A stretch of DNA of 64,000 bases from Tianweitania aestuarii (GCF_018457165.1 NZ_JAFMNX010000002.1:620001-684000); one strand, 5' to 3'. Positions 17,388 to 26,832 are shown, counted from the stretch's first letter. A program made the numbers and translations. Notes: generated by a model from the letters alone, not told the origin.

Positions 17388-18284
17388 GTGACCTACCAGC
17401 ATTCCATGACCGCGCAAACCGAAGGCATCCGCGCGCTCGCGCCCGCCAGATGGCGCGGGCTGGATGGCATGCTCGGCGTGTTCTGGGAAGCGGAAGGCCA
17501 GATCGGCGCGCGCGGCTATTATCTGTCGCCCGATCCGCGCATCATGATCTTCTTCAACGACGTCGCGCAGCAGATCCGCATGTCGAGCCGCGACGACCGG
17601 TTCGGACCGGACACCCGCCGCATGACCCGCGCGATCTATGTCCCGGCCGGCGTGCCGCTGTGGACCGAATTCACCGCCGCGCACCGCTTCTCGCATCTCG
17701 ACCTGCATCTGCATCAGGATCGGTTGATCAAGCTGCTGTCGCCGGCGATCGGGCGCTCGGCAGCCCTCACAGCCGCGCGTCAGCCCGTGGAGATCCAGGA
17801 CATCGGCGCGATCGAGGCGCTGGCCGAACTGCTGGTGGATGAAGTCTCGAGCCCGGCCAAACATGCGCTTTATGCCGAAAGCCTGGTTGCCGGCATCGTC
17901 GCCGCCCTGCTTGATATGCCCGATACGCGATCGGGCGAGCCAAACGACGGCAGGCTGACACAGGCGCAGATGAACAAGCTCGTCGCCCGCATCGAGGCCT
18001 GTCACGACCGGCGCCTGAGCGTGGCCGAAATGGCCGCAGCCGTCGGCCTGTCGGAAAGCTGGTTCGCCTCCGTGTTCAAGCACACCACCGGCAAAACGCC
18101 GCTACAATGGCAGCTTGCCCGCCGCGTCGAACGCGCCCAGACCCTCCTGATGCAGGGCGATCTGACGCTCGCCGGCATCGCCGCCCAGCTCGGCTTCTGC
18201 GATCAGGCCCATCTCACCAAGGCGTTCCGGCAGGTCGCCGGCGAAACGCCCGCCGCCTGGCGCCGCCTGCACCAGGACGCCTGA
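17388..18284 (+). CDS. AraC-family transcriptional regulator of siderophore locus
   Basis: 298-residue regulator. The last 100 residues hold two helix-turn-helix motifs (LSVAEMAAAVGLSESWF and LAGIAAQLGFCDQAHLT), ending in the typical GETPAAWRR. The N-terminal part is a sensor region of unknown ligand. The GTG at 17388 has AAAGG about nine bases upstream; ATG 17406 is an alternative. It converges on the TonB receptor gene, and by analogy with PchR and similar regulators it probably activates siderophore uptake when the ligand is present. Confidence 0.88.
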   Translation: MTYQHSMTAQTEGIRALAPARWRGLDGMLGVFWEAEGQIGARGYYLSPDPRIMIFFNDVAQQIRMSSRDDRFGPDTRRMTRAIYVPAGVPLWTEFTAAHRFSHLDLHLHQDRLIKLLSPAIGRSAALTAARQPVEIQDIGAIEALAELLVDEVSSPAKHALYAESLVAGIVAALLDMPDTRSGEPNDGRLTQAQMNKLVARIEACHDRRLSVAEMAAAVGLSESWFASVFKHTTGKTPLQWQLARRVERAQTLLMQGDLTLAGIAAQLGFCDQAHLTKAFRQVAGETPAAWRRLHQDA

Positions 18285-18293
18285 GGGGAAGCG

Positions 18294-18326
18294 AAAAGCC
18301 CCGCCGGCCAAAAAACCGACGGAGCT
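18294..18326 (-). terminator. Rho-independent terminator of TonB receptor gene
   Basis: On the minus strand an 11-bp stem (arms 18316-18326 and 18297-18307, with two G-U pairs) is followed by a T-run (A-run at 18294-18297 on the plus strand), starting nine bases after the receptor stop. It lies between the convergent araC-type and receptor genes. Confidence 0.65.
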
Positions 18327-18334
18327 TGTCTTGT

Positions 18335-20464
18335 TTACCAGGTCTTGCGCAGCGTCGCCGAGAACGAGCGGCCCGGATTGTAGAAGTCCGCGCCGAAGCC
18401 GCCATAAGCGACATGCTTCTCGTCGAAGATGTTGTTGACGTTGACCTGCAGCGAGGTGTTCTCGACGATCTCGTAGTTGAGGGCCGCATCCACGATCACG
18501 TGGTCATCCGACGAACTGTCGTTCACCGCGCTTAGGAAATACGAGCCCACATAGCGAATGCCGCCGCCCACCGTCAGGTCACCGCGCTTGCCCTCGCCCT
18601 GCAAGGTATAATCCAGCCAAAGCGATGCGATGTTTTCGGGAATGAACTGCGGGCGATTGCCCTCGTTGCCGCCCGTGCCGTTCTCGGTGATCTCCGCGTC
18701 GAGATAGGAGTAAGCGGCCGTCAGGCTGAAGTTCTGCGGCAGCTCGGCTTTGGCTTCGAGATCCACGCCCCGCACCCGCACCTCGCCGATCGAGGACGGC
18801 AGCAAGGAGATCGGATCCGTCACCGTCAGGTTGGTCTTGCGCAGATCATAGACGGAGGCCGTGAACAGCCCTGGAAACGCAAGGGGCTGATACTTCACGC
18901 CAAGCTCATACTGCTCGCCGCGCTCGACATCGTTCAAAAGCGACGAGGCCGGAACCACCGATTCCGCATAGCTCGCATAGGTCGCGAGTTCAGGCGTGAT
19001 CTTGTAGGTCAAACCGAAGCGCTTGGTGAACTCGCTGAAATCGCCGCTGGTTGTCCGCCCCGTCAGGTTGTTCGTCAGCTCGGTATCGATCCAGTCGTTG
19101 CGCAAACCAATGCTGGCGATCAGCTTGTCGGCAAAGGTCAGCTCTTCCTGGAAATACAGCCCCGTGGTCTGCTGGTCGTTCTTCTGTGCCTGGTAAAGCG
19201 GAACGGAAGCGGGCCGCCCGGTGTAAACCGGATTGGTCCAGTCGATGCCCGGCGCGCCGCCGAAATAGCTCTTGGAATCCGACACCTGGTCATTGTGCAT
19301 CAGGCCGACCAGCGTCTTGCTTTCGACGGTCCCGAAGCTCCTGTCATATTGCAGCCGCGCATCGCCGATCCACTGCCGGCTCGCCACGTCGCTGCCGAAG
19401 AAGGCGCGCTGCGCGATCGTCGAGCCATCGGTCGGGGTCGACGAGATATAAGCGTAACCGAAATCGGTATCGGCATCGCTGTAGCGCGTATTGGCGGCAA
19501 AGCTCAGCCCGTTGCCGAAGTCATGATCGAAGAACGCGCTGACCGTATTGCGGTCCGTGCCGCGGAAATTGTAGCCCGGCTCGCCGAAGAAATCTTTGCT
19601 GCGGTCGAAGTCGTAGCCGTTCGGATAACCGCCGCTGCCCGGCACGCCGTTCTTGTGGAGATGATCGAACACCACGGTGAAATTGGTCGCGCCGTCCGGC
19701 CGCCAGGTCAAACCGCCCTGAATGAACTTGTCGTCGTTGCGCGAATGTTCGTATTCGAGATCGGCATCCTTCAGTTTGCCGGTCAGCCGGTAAGACAGCG
19801 TGTCGTCTTCGGTGATGTTGTCGCCGAAGTCGAAGCCCACTTCCTTGCGCTCAAACGAGCCGCCGGTGACATATACCTCGCCGAACCGGTCGCGCTTCGG
19901 GGTCTTGGTGACATAGTTCACCGCGCCACCGGGATCCGACACACCGAATGTCGTGGAACTTCCGCCCTTCAGCACTTCGACGCGCTCATAAGCATAAGGC
20001 TCTTCGCGAATACCGCCGAAGGGCCGCCCCAGCGTCAGGCCGTCGCGATAGGTGTAAGCGTCGAAGCCGCGGATCTGGAAGAAGTCGAAGCGATCGTCGG
20101 AGCCATAAAAGTCGGTCACGACACCGGCAGTATATTGCAGAACCTCTTCAACGGATTCGGCATCGCGCTTTTCGATCTCCTTGGACGTCACGACGGACAC
20201 CGAAGCCGGCGTATCGAGGATCGCCGCCGGGATCTTGCCGCCGACATTGGTATGTTCGGCAACGATCGAGTTGCCGTCGTCATCGCCGCCTACCCCGTTG
20301 CCGCCGCCGGAAACCACGACCTGTTGCAGAACAACGGCATTGCCCGTTGCTTCGGCCTGTTGCGCGAAGCCAAGCGTCGGCACGAAAGCCATCACGGCCG
20401 TACAGCCAAGAAGAACCGCAGCGCGGTGCCTGACAGGAGCGCGGTTGTGTCCGTTGGTGTTCAT
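18335..20464 (-). CDS. TonB-dependent siderophore receptor
   Basis: Outer-membrane receptor of 709 residues. Residues 1-34 form a signal peptide ending GFA; a plug domain follows (TPASVSVVTSKEIEKRD near 100, YRDGLTLGRPFGG, VLKGGSSTTFGVSDPGG), then a 22-strand-type barrel ending in an aromatic residue (RKTW). The start at 20464 is chosen because it gives the signal peptide directly; the frame is open further upstream without sense. It imports an iron-siderophore complex powered by TonB and delivers it to the binding protein encoded divergently. The siderophore type is not determined. Confidence 0.93.
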   Translation of the reverse strand: MNTNGHNRAPVRHRAAVLLGCTAVMAFVPTLGFAQQAEATGNAVVLQQVVVSGGGNGVGGDDDGNSIVAEHTNVGGKIPAAILDTPASVSVVTSKEIEKRDAESVEEVLQYTAGVVTDFYGSDDRFDFFQIRGFDAYTYRDGLTLGRPFGGIREEPYAYERVEVLKGGSSTTFGVSDPGGAVNYVTKTPKRDRFGEVYVTGGSFERKEVGFDFGDNITEDDTLSYRLTGKLKDADLEYEHSRNDDKFIQGGLTWRPDGATNFTVVFDHLHKNGVPGSGGYPNGYDFDRSKDFFGEPGYNFRGTDRNTVSAFFDHDFGNGLSFAANTRYSDADTDFGYAYISSTPTDGSTIAQRAFFGSDVASRQWIGDARLQYDRSFGTVESKTLVGLMHNDQVSDSKSYFGGAPGIDWTNPVYTGRPASVPLYQAQKNDQQTTGLYFQEELTFADKLIASIGLRNDWIDTELTNNLTGRTTSGDFSEFTKRFGLTYKITPELATYASYAESVVPASSLLNDVERGEQYELGVKYQPLAFPGLFTASVYDLRKTNLTVTDPISLLPSSIGEVRVRGVDLEAKAELPQNFSLTAAYSYLDAEITENGTGGNEGNRPQFIPENIASLWLDYTLQGEGKRGDLTVGGGIRYVGSYFLSAVNDSSSDDHVIVDAALNYEIVENTSLQVNVNNIFDEKHVAYGGFGADFYNPGRSFSATLRKTW

Positions 20465-20782
20465 CGTTCGGAATTTCCAGGTGTTGATGTTGCGAGACCG
20501 GCAGCCGGCCGCACGCAAGGTGCAAGCCGGGGGAGCATGGCCGAACGCCTTCCAACCCTCGAACAACCGGGAACCCCATCCCTGCTTGCTCAACGAAAGT
20601 CCGGTTTTACCCCCACCGCCTCGATAACTTGAGCACAACGGTCAAGTATTGTAAATTCCTGCGTCATTGTAAAAAACCCCGGCTACTTGCATCCCCATCC
20701 GGACGGCACGGGGCATCTGTGTTGACCTCGCCAATCAAACCTGAAACTGAAGCTCAACTTTTAGAAACCATGGGGCTTTTCG
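20465..20782. other. Divergent intergenic region, receptor versus binding-protein operon
   Basis: 318 bases without a gene between divergent receptor and importer starts. It contains a direct repeat ATTGTAAA (20648-20655 and 20666-20673) and an AT-rich patch at 20640-20680. I see no clear Fur or RirA palindrome and no coding sequence. Confidence 0.6.
20642..20673. promoter_or_regulatory. Direct repeat, possible AraC-type activator site
   Basis: GTCA plus ATTGTAAA occurs twice: GTCAAGTATTGTAAA (ending 20655) and GTCATTGTAAA (ending 20673). The ATTGTAAA units start 18 bases apart. AraC-family activators bind direct repeats about two helical turns apart, so this is a candidate site for the nearby regulator; the assignment is inference. 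Confidence 0.3.
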
Positions 20783-21778
20783 ATGCTGCTGCGGCTTTTC
20801 CGTTCCCTTCTTGCCCTTTTTTGCCTGTCGGCATGGAGCGTGACCGGCGCGGCTGCGCAGGAAGAGCCTGCCTTTCCCATCACCATCAAACATGCTCTGG
20901 GAACCACGGTCATCGCCAAAAAGCCGGAGCGCGTCGCGACTGTCGCATGGGCGAACCACGAAGTGCCACTGGCTTTGGGCGTTGTTCCCGTCGGCATGGC
21001 CGCAGCCAATTTCGGCGACGATGATGGCGATGGCCTGCTGCCTTGGGTGGCTGAAAAGCTGACGCAACTCGGCGCGAACACGCCGGCGCTGTTCGACGAA
21101 GGCGATGGTATCGATTTCGAAGCGGTTGCCGCTACGCGGCCCGACGTGATCCTTGCTTCCTACTCCGGTCTGAGCCAGTCCGACTATGACACGCTGAGCC
21201 AGATCGCGCCGGTTGTCGCCTATCCCTCCGCCCCCTGGTCCACCAGCTGGCGCGACATGATCCGCTCCAACAGCACCGCACTCGGGCTAGCCAAGGAAGG
21301 CGATGCGCTGATCGCAAGCATCGAAGCAGAGATCGCCGAGGCCGTCGCCAAACATCCCGACCTCGCTGGCAAGTCGGCAATGTTCGTGACCCATCTCGAT
21401 CCAAGCGATCTCAGCATCGTCAACTTCTACACGGCCAACGATACCCGCGTCGCCTTCTTCGAGGATCTGGGTCTGACTTCGCCAAGAAGCGTGGTGGAAG
21501 CCTCCAAGGCCGGTGTTTTCTCCGGCTCCGCCAGCGCCGAACGCGTCGATTCCTTCGATGATGTCGACATTCTCGTCACTTATGGCACGCAGAAACTGGT
21601 GGATGCAGTGAGCGCCAATCCGCTCCTGTCCAGAATGCCTGCAGTGAAGCACGGCGCGATCGTGACGCTCGGCCGCAATCCGCTTGGCACTGCCGCCAAC
21701 CCGACGCCTCTCTCGATCTCCTATGTGCTGAACGACTATCTCGATCTGCTGTCCGAAGCGGCCAAGAAGGCGAAATGA
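20783..21778 (+). CDS. Iron-siderophore ABC importer, periplasmic binding protein
   Basis: 331-residue binding protein of the FepB/FhuD group. The N terminus is a signal peptide ending near GAAAQ (about residue 26). The mature part begins with the KHALGTTVIAKKPERV block typical of Fe-siderophore and cobalamin binding proteins, with a central long-helix architecture and no hinge strands. It overlaps the permease gene by four bases (ATGA) and is the first gene of a four-gene importer operon followed by a reductase. It is divergent from the TonB receptor gene. Confidence 0.92.
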   Translation: MLLRLFRSLLALFCLSAWSVTGAAAQEEPAFPITIKHALGTTVIAKKPERVATVAWANHEVPLALGVVPVGMAAANFGDDDGDGLLPWVAEKLTQLGANTPALFDEGDGIDFEAVAATRPDVILASYSGLSQSDYDTLSQIAPVVAYPSAPWSTSWRDMIRSNSTALGLAKEGDALIASIEAEIAEAVAKHPDLAGKSAMFVTHLDPSDLSIVNFYTANDTRVAFFEDLGLTSPRSVVEASKAGVFSGSASAERVDSFDDVDILVTYGTQKLVDAVSANPLLSRMPAVKHGAIVTLGRNPLGTAANPTPLSISYVLNDYLDLLSEAAKKAK

Positions 21779-22869
21779 CGGAACGAAGCGCCAGTCCCGC
21801 CACCGGCATCGCGGTCGGCTCAGGCATCCGGCGCAGCTTTCGACGCTCCCGCCCGATCCGAGCCGCCGCGCATGTCTCCATCCGGCAGCGCAGCCTGTGG
21901 CTGATCGTTCTGCTGGCAACGCTGGCCCTTCTCGTCGCCGCCTCCGTTGCGATCGGCACGCGCGATGTGTCCTGGTCGGACATCTGGCTCGCTCTTTCAG
22001 GACAGGTCGAGAGCATCGGCCAGGCAGCCGTCACCGTGCGCATACCCCGCACGCTGCTGGCCGTTCTGGCTGGCGCCGCACTCGCGGTTGCCGGCACGAT
22101 CATGCAGGGCGTCACCCGCAATCCCCTCGCCGATCCCGGCATTCTCGGCGTCAATATGGGGGCGTCGCTGGCCGTGGTTGTCGGCGTCGTCTGGTTCAAC
22201 ATCGAAACCGCCGAAGCCTTTATCTGGGTGGCGATTGGTGGCGCGGCCTGTTCGGCGATCTTTGTTTACACGATCGGCTCGCTTGGTCGCGGCGGTCCTA
22301 CGCCCTTGAAACTGGCGCTCGCAGGTGCCGCCACATCCATCGCTTTGTCATCCCTGGTGATCGCCTTCGTGCTCGGCAGAAACGACATCGCGGGCGGTTT
22401 GCGCTCCTGGCAGATCGGCGGCGTCGGCGGGGCCACCTTCGAGCGCATGGAGCATGTGCTGCCCTTTCTTGCCGTCGGCTTTGCCATCAGCCTTTTGTCG
22501 GCGCGCAAGCTGAACGCCCTTGCGCTCGGCGACGACATGGCCGCCGGCCTTGGCGAGCGTGTCGCCTTTGCGCGCACGGCCGCAGCCTTCGGCGCCGTTC
22601 TCTTATGCGGTGCAACCACCGCGATCTGCGGACCGATCGGCTTTGTGGGACTGGTTGTGCCTCATCTCTGCCGCCTCCTTATAGGCATCGATCATCGCTG
22701 GCTCCTGCCCTTCTCGGCCATCACCGGCGCCTGTTTGCTGCTTCTTGCCGACATCCTCGGCCGCATCATCGCCCGCCCGAGCGAGCTTGATGTCGGCATC
22801 GTCACGGCCTTCGTCGGCGCACCCTTCTTTATCTGGATCGTTCGACGCCAGCGGGTTCGCGATCTGTGA
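21775..22869 (+). CDS. Iron-siderophore ABC importer permease, FecCD family
   Basis: 364-residue permease. A basic cytoplasmic tail of about 40 residues precedes eight to ten membrane spans. FecCD blocks are visible: RIPRTLLAVLAGAALAVAG, GVTRNPLADPGILGVN, and the loop GPIGFVGLVVPH near 285 that contacts the ATPase (each part of longer conserved runs). The start overlaps the binding-protein stop (ATGA), and the end overlaps the second permease by four bases (GTGA). Forms a heterodimer with the next gene product. Confidence 0.92.
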   Translation: MTERSASPATGIAVGSGIRRSFRRSRPIRAAAHVSIRQRSLWLIVLLATLALLVAASVAIGTRDVSWSDIWLALSGQVESIGQAAVTVRIPRTLLAVLAGAALAVAGTIMQGVTRNPLADPGILGVNMGASLAVVVGVVWFNIETAEAFIWVAIGGAACSAIFVYTIGSLGRGGPTPLKLALAGAATSIALSSLVIAFVLGRNDIAGGLRSWQIGGVGGATFERMEHVLPFLAVGFAISLLSARKLNALALGDDMAAGLGERVAFARTAAAFGAVLLCGATTAICGPIGFVGLVVPHLCRLLIGIDHRWLLPFSAITGACLLLLADILGRIIARPSELDVGIVTAFVGAPFFIWIVRRQRVRDL

Positions 22870-23906
22870 CAACCGCCGCCTGCTCCATCGAAGCGATCGC
22901 CTCCAGCCGCCGCAAGCGCCAGAACCGACGCCGCACCTTGCTGGTCGCCGCCGCGCTCCTGCTCGTCGCCATGTTCATCTTGACCTTGATGCTCGGCCAG
23001 TCCTTCACCCCGCCGGCTGACGTCATCCGCGTGCTGCTTGGCCAGGATGTGCCGGGCGCATCCTTCACCGTCGGTCAGCTGCGTTTGCCGCGCGCTGTCA
23101 TGGCGATCCTCGCCGGCCTGTCGTTTGGCCTCGCCGGCGCAGCCTTTCAGACCATGCTGCGCAATCCCCTCGCCAGCCCCGACATCATCGGCATCAGCGT
23201 GGGCGCAAGTGCCGCCGCCGTTTTCGCCATCGTGGTTCTATCCCTCAGCGGCCCGATCGTGTCGCTCTTCGCCGTCCTGTCCGGCCTTGGCGTTGCCCTC
23301 CTGATCTATGGCCTGTCCTTCCGAAACGGCGTTGCGGGAACGCGCCTCATTCTGGTTGGCATCGGCGTATCGGCCATGCTGGAAAGCTTCATCGCTTATA
23401 TCCTGTCCAAGGCTCCCGCCTGGAGCCTGCAGGAAGCGATGCGTTGGCTGACCGGCAGCGTCAACGGCGCGCAACTCGGCCAGGCCCTGCCTTTGCTCGG
23501 CGCGCTGATCGTGTTCGGCGGCCTCCTCCTTCTTCGCAGCCGCGACCTCGAAGCCCTGCGCCTCGGCGACGACATGGCCGCAGCGCTCGGCACAAACGTT
23601 GCCCGCACCCGCGCCCTCGTGATCTTCGCTGCCGTCGGCACGATCGCAGTCGCAACCGCCGTCACCGGCCCGATCGCCTTTGTCGCCTTTCTGTCCGGCC
23701 CCATCGCCGCGCGCATGGTCGGCGCGCAAGGATCGCTGTTGATCCCAGCCGCCCTCGTCGGCGCCGTTCTCGTTCTCGTCGGCGATTATTGCGGCCAGTT
23801 CCTTCTGCCCGGCCGTTATCCCGTCGGCGTCGTCACCGGCGCGCTTGGAGCGCCCTATCTGATTTACCTGATCATCAGGGTCAATCGCACCGGCAAATCC
23901 CTATGA
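22866..23906 (+). CDS. Iron-siderophore ABC importer permease, FecCD family (second subunit)
   Basis: 346-residue permease starting at a GTG that overlaps the preceding stop. Conserved FecCD segments include LRLPRAVMAILAGLSFGLAG, RNPLASPDIIGIS and the GPIAFVAFLSGPIAARM coupling region. It is similar in layout to the preceding subunit, as in FepD/FepG pairs, and lies in the inner membrane. The following ATPase gene starts inside its stop codon (ATGA). Confidence 0.92.
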   Translation: MTTAACSIEAIASSRRKRQNRRRTLLVAAALLLVAMFILTLMLGQSFTPPADVIRVLLGQDVPGASFTVGQLRLPRAVMAILAGLSFGLAGAAFQTMLRNPLASPDIIGISVGASAAAVFAIVVLSLSGPIVSLFAVLSGLGVALLIYGLSFRNGVAGTRLILVGIGVSAMLESFIAYILSKAPAWSLQEAMRWLTGSVNGAQLGQALPLLGALIVFGGLLLLRSRDLEALRLGDDMAAALGTNVARTRALVIFAAVGTIAVATAVTGPIAFVAFLSGPIAARMVGAQGSLLIPAALVGAVLVLVGDYCGQFLLPGRYPVGVVTGALGAPYLIYLIIRVNRTGKSL

Positions 23907-24706
23907 CCCAGCATTCCCTCACCGTGAGCGACCTCGCCGCCGGCTATAGTGACCGCCTCGTGCTCGATCACCTCGCGCTCGACATTCCCGCCAACGGCAT
24001 CACCGCGATCGTCGGCGCCAATGCCTGCGGCAAGTCCACGCTTCTGCGCGTCATGTCGCGTCTTCTGTCCCCAAGAAGCGGTCAGGTGCTGCTCGATGGC
24101 AAGTCGATCCATAGCATGCCGCCGCGCCAGCTCGCCCGCACGCTCGGCCTTCTGCCGCAATCGCCGATCGCGCCCGAAGGCATCACCGTCGCCGATCTCG
24201 TCAGCCGCGGCCGCCATCCGCATCAAGGCATCCTGTCGCGCTGGACCCATGCCGACGACGAAGCGGTCGCCGCAGCCCTCGAAGCCACAAAAACCTTCGA
24301 CCTCGCCGAACGCGCGGTGGACGAGCTTTCCGGCGGCCAGCGCCAGCGCGTCTGGATCGCGATGGCGCTCGCCCAGCAAACCGATCTCCTCCTGCTCGAC
24401 GAACCCACGACCTTTCTCGACATCAGCCATCAGGTCGAGGTGCTCGATCTTCTTACCGACCTGAACAAAACGCGCGGCACCACCATCGTCATGGTGCTGC
24501 ACGACCTCAACCTCGCCGCACGCTATGCCGATTATCTCGTCGCCATGACCGACGGCCGCATCCACGCCGCCGGCAGCCCAAACGAGATCCTCACCGAAGA
24601 CACCGTGCAAACCGTGTTCGGCCTGCAAAGCCGCATCATCCCCGACCCCACCTCCGGCCGCCCGCTGATGCTGCCGATCGGGCGTCACGGAATGATCCAC
24701 AAGTAA
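23903..24706 (+). CDS. Iron-siderophore ABC importer, ATP-binding protein (FepC/FecE-like)
   Basis: 267-residue ATPase. Walker A is GANACGKST near residue 39, signature LSGGQRQRVWIAMALAQQ near 143, Walker B LLLLDEPTTFLD near 165, and the H-loop VLHDLNLAARY follows. These are standard for FepC/FecE proteins. I start at ATG 23903, four bases overlapping the permease; an open frame extends far upstream in the same phase but inside the permease gene and without family similarity. Last of the core importer genes, 77 bases before the reductase gene. Confidence 0.93.
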   Translation: MTQHSLTVSDLAAGYSDRLVLDHLALDIPANGITAIVGANACGKSTLLRVMSRLLSPRSGQVLLDGKSIHSMPPRQLARTLGLLPQSPIAPEGITVADLVSRGRHPHQGILSRWTHADDEAVAAALEATKTFDLAERAVDELSGGQRQRVWIAMALAQQTDLLLLDEPTTFLDISHQVEVLDLLTDLNKTRGTTIVMVLHDLNLAARYADYLVAMTDGRIHAAGSPNEILTEDTVQTVFGLQSRIIPDPTSGRPLMLPIGRHGMIHK

Positions 24707-24783
24707 TCTTGACGGTCGACATCAACTTATATCATTGCTAACACCGCGATCGGCTCGACGATCCCTTGTTCCGAGGAGACCCA

Positions 24784-25857
24784 GTGACCATGCAGGCTGA
24801 GACCTTCAAGCTTTCGGGCACCGCGCGTCCCAAGAATGCGCTGAGCATGCTCGACGAGATTTGCGAGCACTTCGTTGAACATTCCGATGTCGAGCGCACC
24901 GAAAACTTCGCCCGCCTCAAGAGCCCGATCGGCCATGCCGACATCGTTTTGCGCGAAGACCGGCTCCTGATCGACCTCACCTGCCCGACACGCGACGCAC
25001 TGCATCTCAGCCGCAACTCGATCGCCGAACACCTGTTCTATTTCGCCGGCGAAGATCCGCTGGAACTCACCTGGTCGGAAGCCCCGGCGCTCGCCGCTCT
25101 GCCCAATCTTTATGAAGTCACAGTGGTGTCGACCGAAGAGGTCACGCCGCATATGCGCCGCGTGAAGTTCCACTGCGACACCGTAGAGCCCTTCATCGGC
25201 GCGGGCATGCATGTGCGCGTTCTGGTTCCGCCGCGCGGGCGCGAACCGGTTTGGCCCGGCGTGCGCGACGATGGCCGCCTGGCCTTTCCCGAAGGCGAAG
25301 ACGAACTGCTGGTGCGCCTTTACACCATTCGCGCCGTGGACCCTGAGCGCAACGAGCTGTGGGTCGACTTCCTCCAGCACCCGATACCCGGCGTTCCCAC
25401 CCCCGGCGCCGACTTCGCCCGCGATGCTCAGCCGGGCGACCGCGCAGCGCTGATTGGACCCGGCGGCGGCGATCTTCCCCAGGCCGACACGATCCTGCTC
25501 GTTGGCGATGAAAGCGCCTTGCCCGCCATTGCCCGGATTGCCGCCGAGGTTCCGGCCGGCACGCGCATGAAGGCGATCATCGAGGTCGAGAACGCGGCGG
25601 AAGAACAGCCCCTTCCCACGAAGGGCATTCTGGAAACCCAGTGGCTTCACCGCGAAACCTATCCGACTGATGCCACCAACGTGCTGCGCAACGCCGCCAA
25701 CCAGGCGATCAAGGCGACCGAAGACGGCACCTTCGTCTGGGTTGCCTGCGAAAAGGAAGATGTGCGCACCATCCGCTCGTTGATGACCAAGCGCGGCCAC
25801 GACAAGAAGCTGATGTATATCGCCTGGTACTGGTCACGCGCCCAAACCCGCAAGTAG
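24784..25857 (+). CDS. Siderophore-interacting ferric reductase with N-terminal DUF2218 domain
   Basis: 357-residue cytoplasmic protein. Residues 1-100 match the DUF2218 pattern (LDEICEHFVEH near 30, then a C-terminal segment EHLFYFAGEDPLELTW). From about 110 it is a SIP/ViuB-type FAD-binding reductase: VTPHMRRVKF, LYTIRAVDPE, FLQHP and the C-terminal SIP domain with WYWSRA. SIP proteins reduce ferric siderophores with NADH or ferredoxin to release iron. GAGGAG lies five bases before GTG 24784 and 11 before ATG 24790, so either start is possible. DUF2218 is more usually a separate protein, so this is a fused form. Confidence 0.85.
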   Translation: MTMQAETFKLSGTARPKNALSMLDEICEHFVEHSDVERTENFARLKSPIGHADIVLREDRLLIDLTCPTRDALHLSRNSIAEHLFYFAGEDPLELTWSEAPALAALPNLYEVTVVSTEEVTPHMRRVKFHCDTVEPFIGAGMHVRVLVPPRGREPVWPGVRDDGRLAFPEGEDELLVRLYTIRAVDPERNELWVDFLQHPIPGVPTPGADFARDAQPGDRAALIGPGGGDLPQADTILLVGDESALPAIARIAAEVPAGTRMKAIIEVENAAEEQPLPTKGILETQWLHRETYPTDATNVLRNAANQAIKATEDGTFVWVACEKEDVRTIRSLMTKRGHDKKLMYIAWYWSRAQTRK

Positions 25858-26012
25858 CGGTTCAACCGCGCCCGACCGCGCGGCTCTTCCCTGCCGGATT
25901 AATGATCTTCGTTCGGGGTTGCCCACATTCTTTGCATCTTTGCCGCGCCGGACCACTGGCAACGCGCACGAAAATGCGGAATAGATGCGCAATCAAGAAC
26001 AAGGAGACCATC

Positions 26013-26831
26013 ATGAACCTCCCGGGAACACTCAAAGCCGCGTTGTTCGGCGCAGCGCTTGCCACCCTTGCCGGTCCGGCCCTCGCCGACCAGCTCGCCG
26101 ACATCAAGTCGGCCGGCAAGATCATCACTGCCACCGACATGCACTATGCGCCCTTCGACATGCTGACCAACGGCGAATACGAAGGCATGACGAAGGACCT
26201 GTTCGACGGCGTTTCCAAGGAAATCGGTGCCGAGCCGGTTTACCAGGACATTCCGTGGACGGCCGAGCTGCCGGGTCTCGAAGTCAAGAAGTTCGACATC
26301 GTCATCGCGCCCGTCACGATCACGCCAGAGCGTCTCGAGCGCTACGCCTTCAGCCTGCCGATCGCCGATGCCACCGTCGCGCTCGTGCGCGCAGCCGGCA
26401 ATGACGAGCTGAAGCAGCCCGAAGACATCAAGGGCAAGACGGTCGGCGTCCAGCAGGGCACCGCGCAGTTCCGCCAGCTTCAGGCGTTCGGCGAAAAGAT
26501 CGGCGGCATCACCGTCAAGGAATATGGCACCACCGACGAAGCCTATGCCGATCTGGCAGCCGGCCGTTTGGATGCCGTTGCCGGCTCCATGCCGAACCTC
26601 ACTTATCTCGTGAAGAACCGTGGCGAGACCTTCGCCTTGTTCGACAAGCCGACCTTCGGCGATCCGACCTATTTCGCCTGGGTGATGCGCAAGGATGCTG
26701 AAAGCGAAAGCTTCACCAAGGCCGTCAACGACGCCCTTCTGAAGATGACCGACGATGGCCGCATCAAGACCATCCAGGAAAAGTGGCTGGGCACCTACAC
26801 CGAATTGCCGCGCGAAGTGCCAGCCAAGTAA
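26013..26831 (+). CDS. Polar amino-acid ABC importer, periplasmic binding protein
   Basis: 272-residue family-3 solute-binding protein. Residues 1-25 are a signal peptide ending ALA. Family blocks: TATDMHYAPFDM near the N terminus, the FDIVIAPVTITPERLERYAFS region, GKTVGVQQGTAQ, and a C-terminal DGRIKTIQEKWLG. An AAGGAGA site is five bases before the ATG. Ligand probably a polar amino acid or an opine-like derivative; sequence does not fix it. The permease genes follow after a 54-base gap holding a stem-loop. Confidence 0.9.
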   Translation: MNLPGTLKAALFGAALATLAGPALADQLADIKSAGKIITATDMHYAPFDMLTNGEYEGMTKDLFDGVSKEIGAEPVYQDIPWTAELPGLEVKKFDIVIAPVTITPERLERYAFSLPIADATVALVRAAGNDELKQPEDIKGKTVGVQQGTAQFRQLQAFGEKIGGITVKEYGTTDEAYADLAAGRLDAVAGSMPNLTYLVKNRGETFALFDKPTFGDPTYFAWVMRKDAESESFTKAVNDALLKMTDDGRIKTIQEKWLGTYTELPREVPAK

Positions 26832-26832
26832 A

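Noticed and set aside
23444-23902. N-terminal extension of the siderophore ATPase gene by 153 codons
   Set aside because: Lies wholly inside the permease gene, is Arg/Pro-rich nonsense, and the ATG at 23903 fits both the family start and ATGA coupling.
24709-24733. Sigma-70-like promoter (TTGACG then TATATC) before the siderophore reductase gene
   Set aside because: Spacing between the two hexamers is only 13 bases, too short for a normal promoter.
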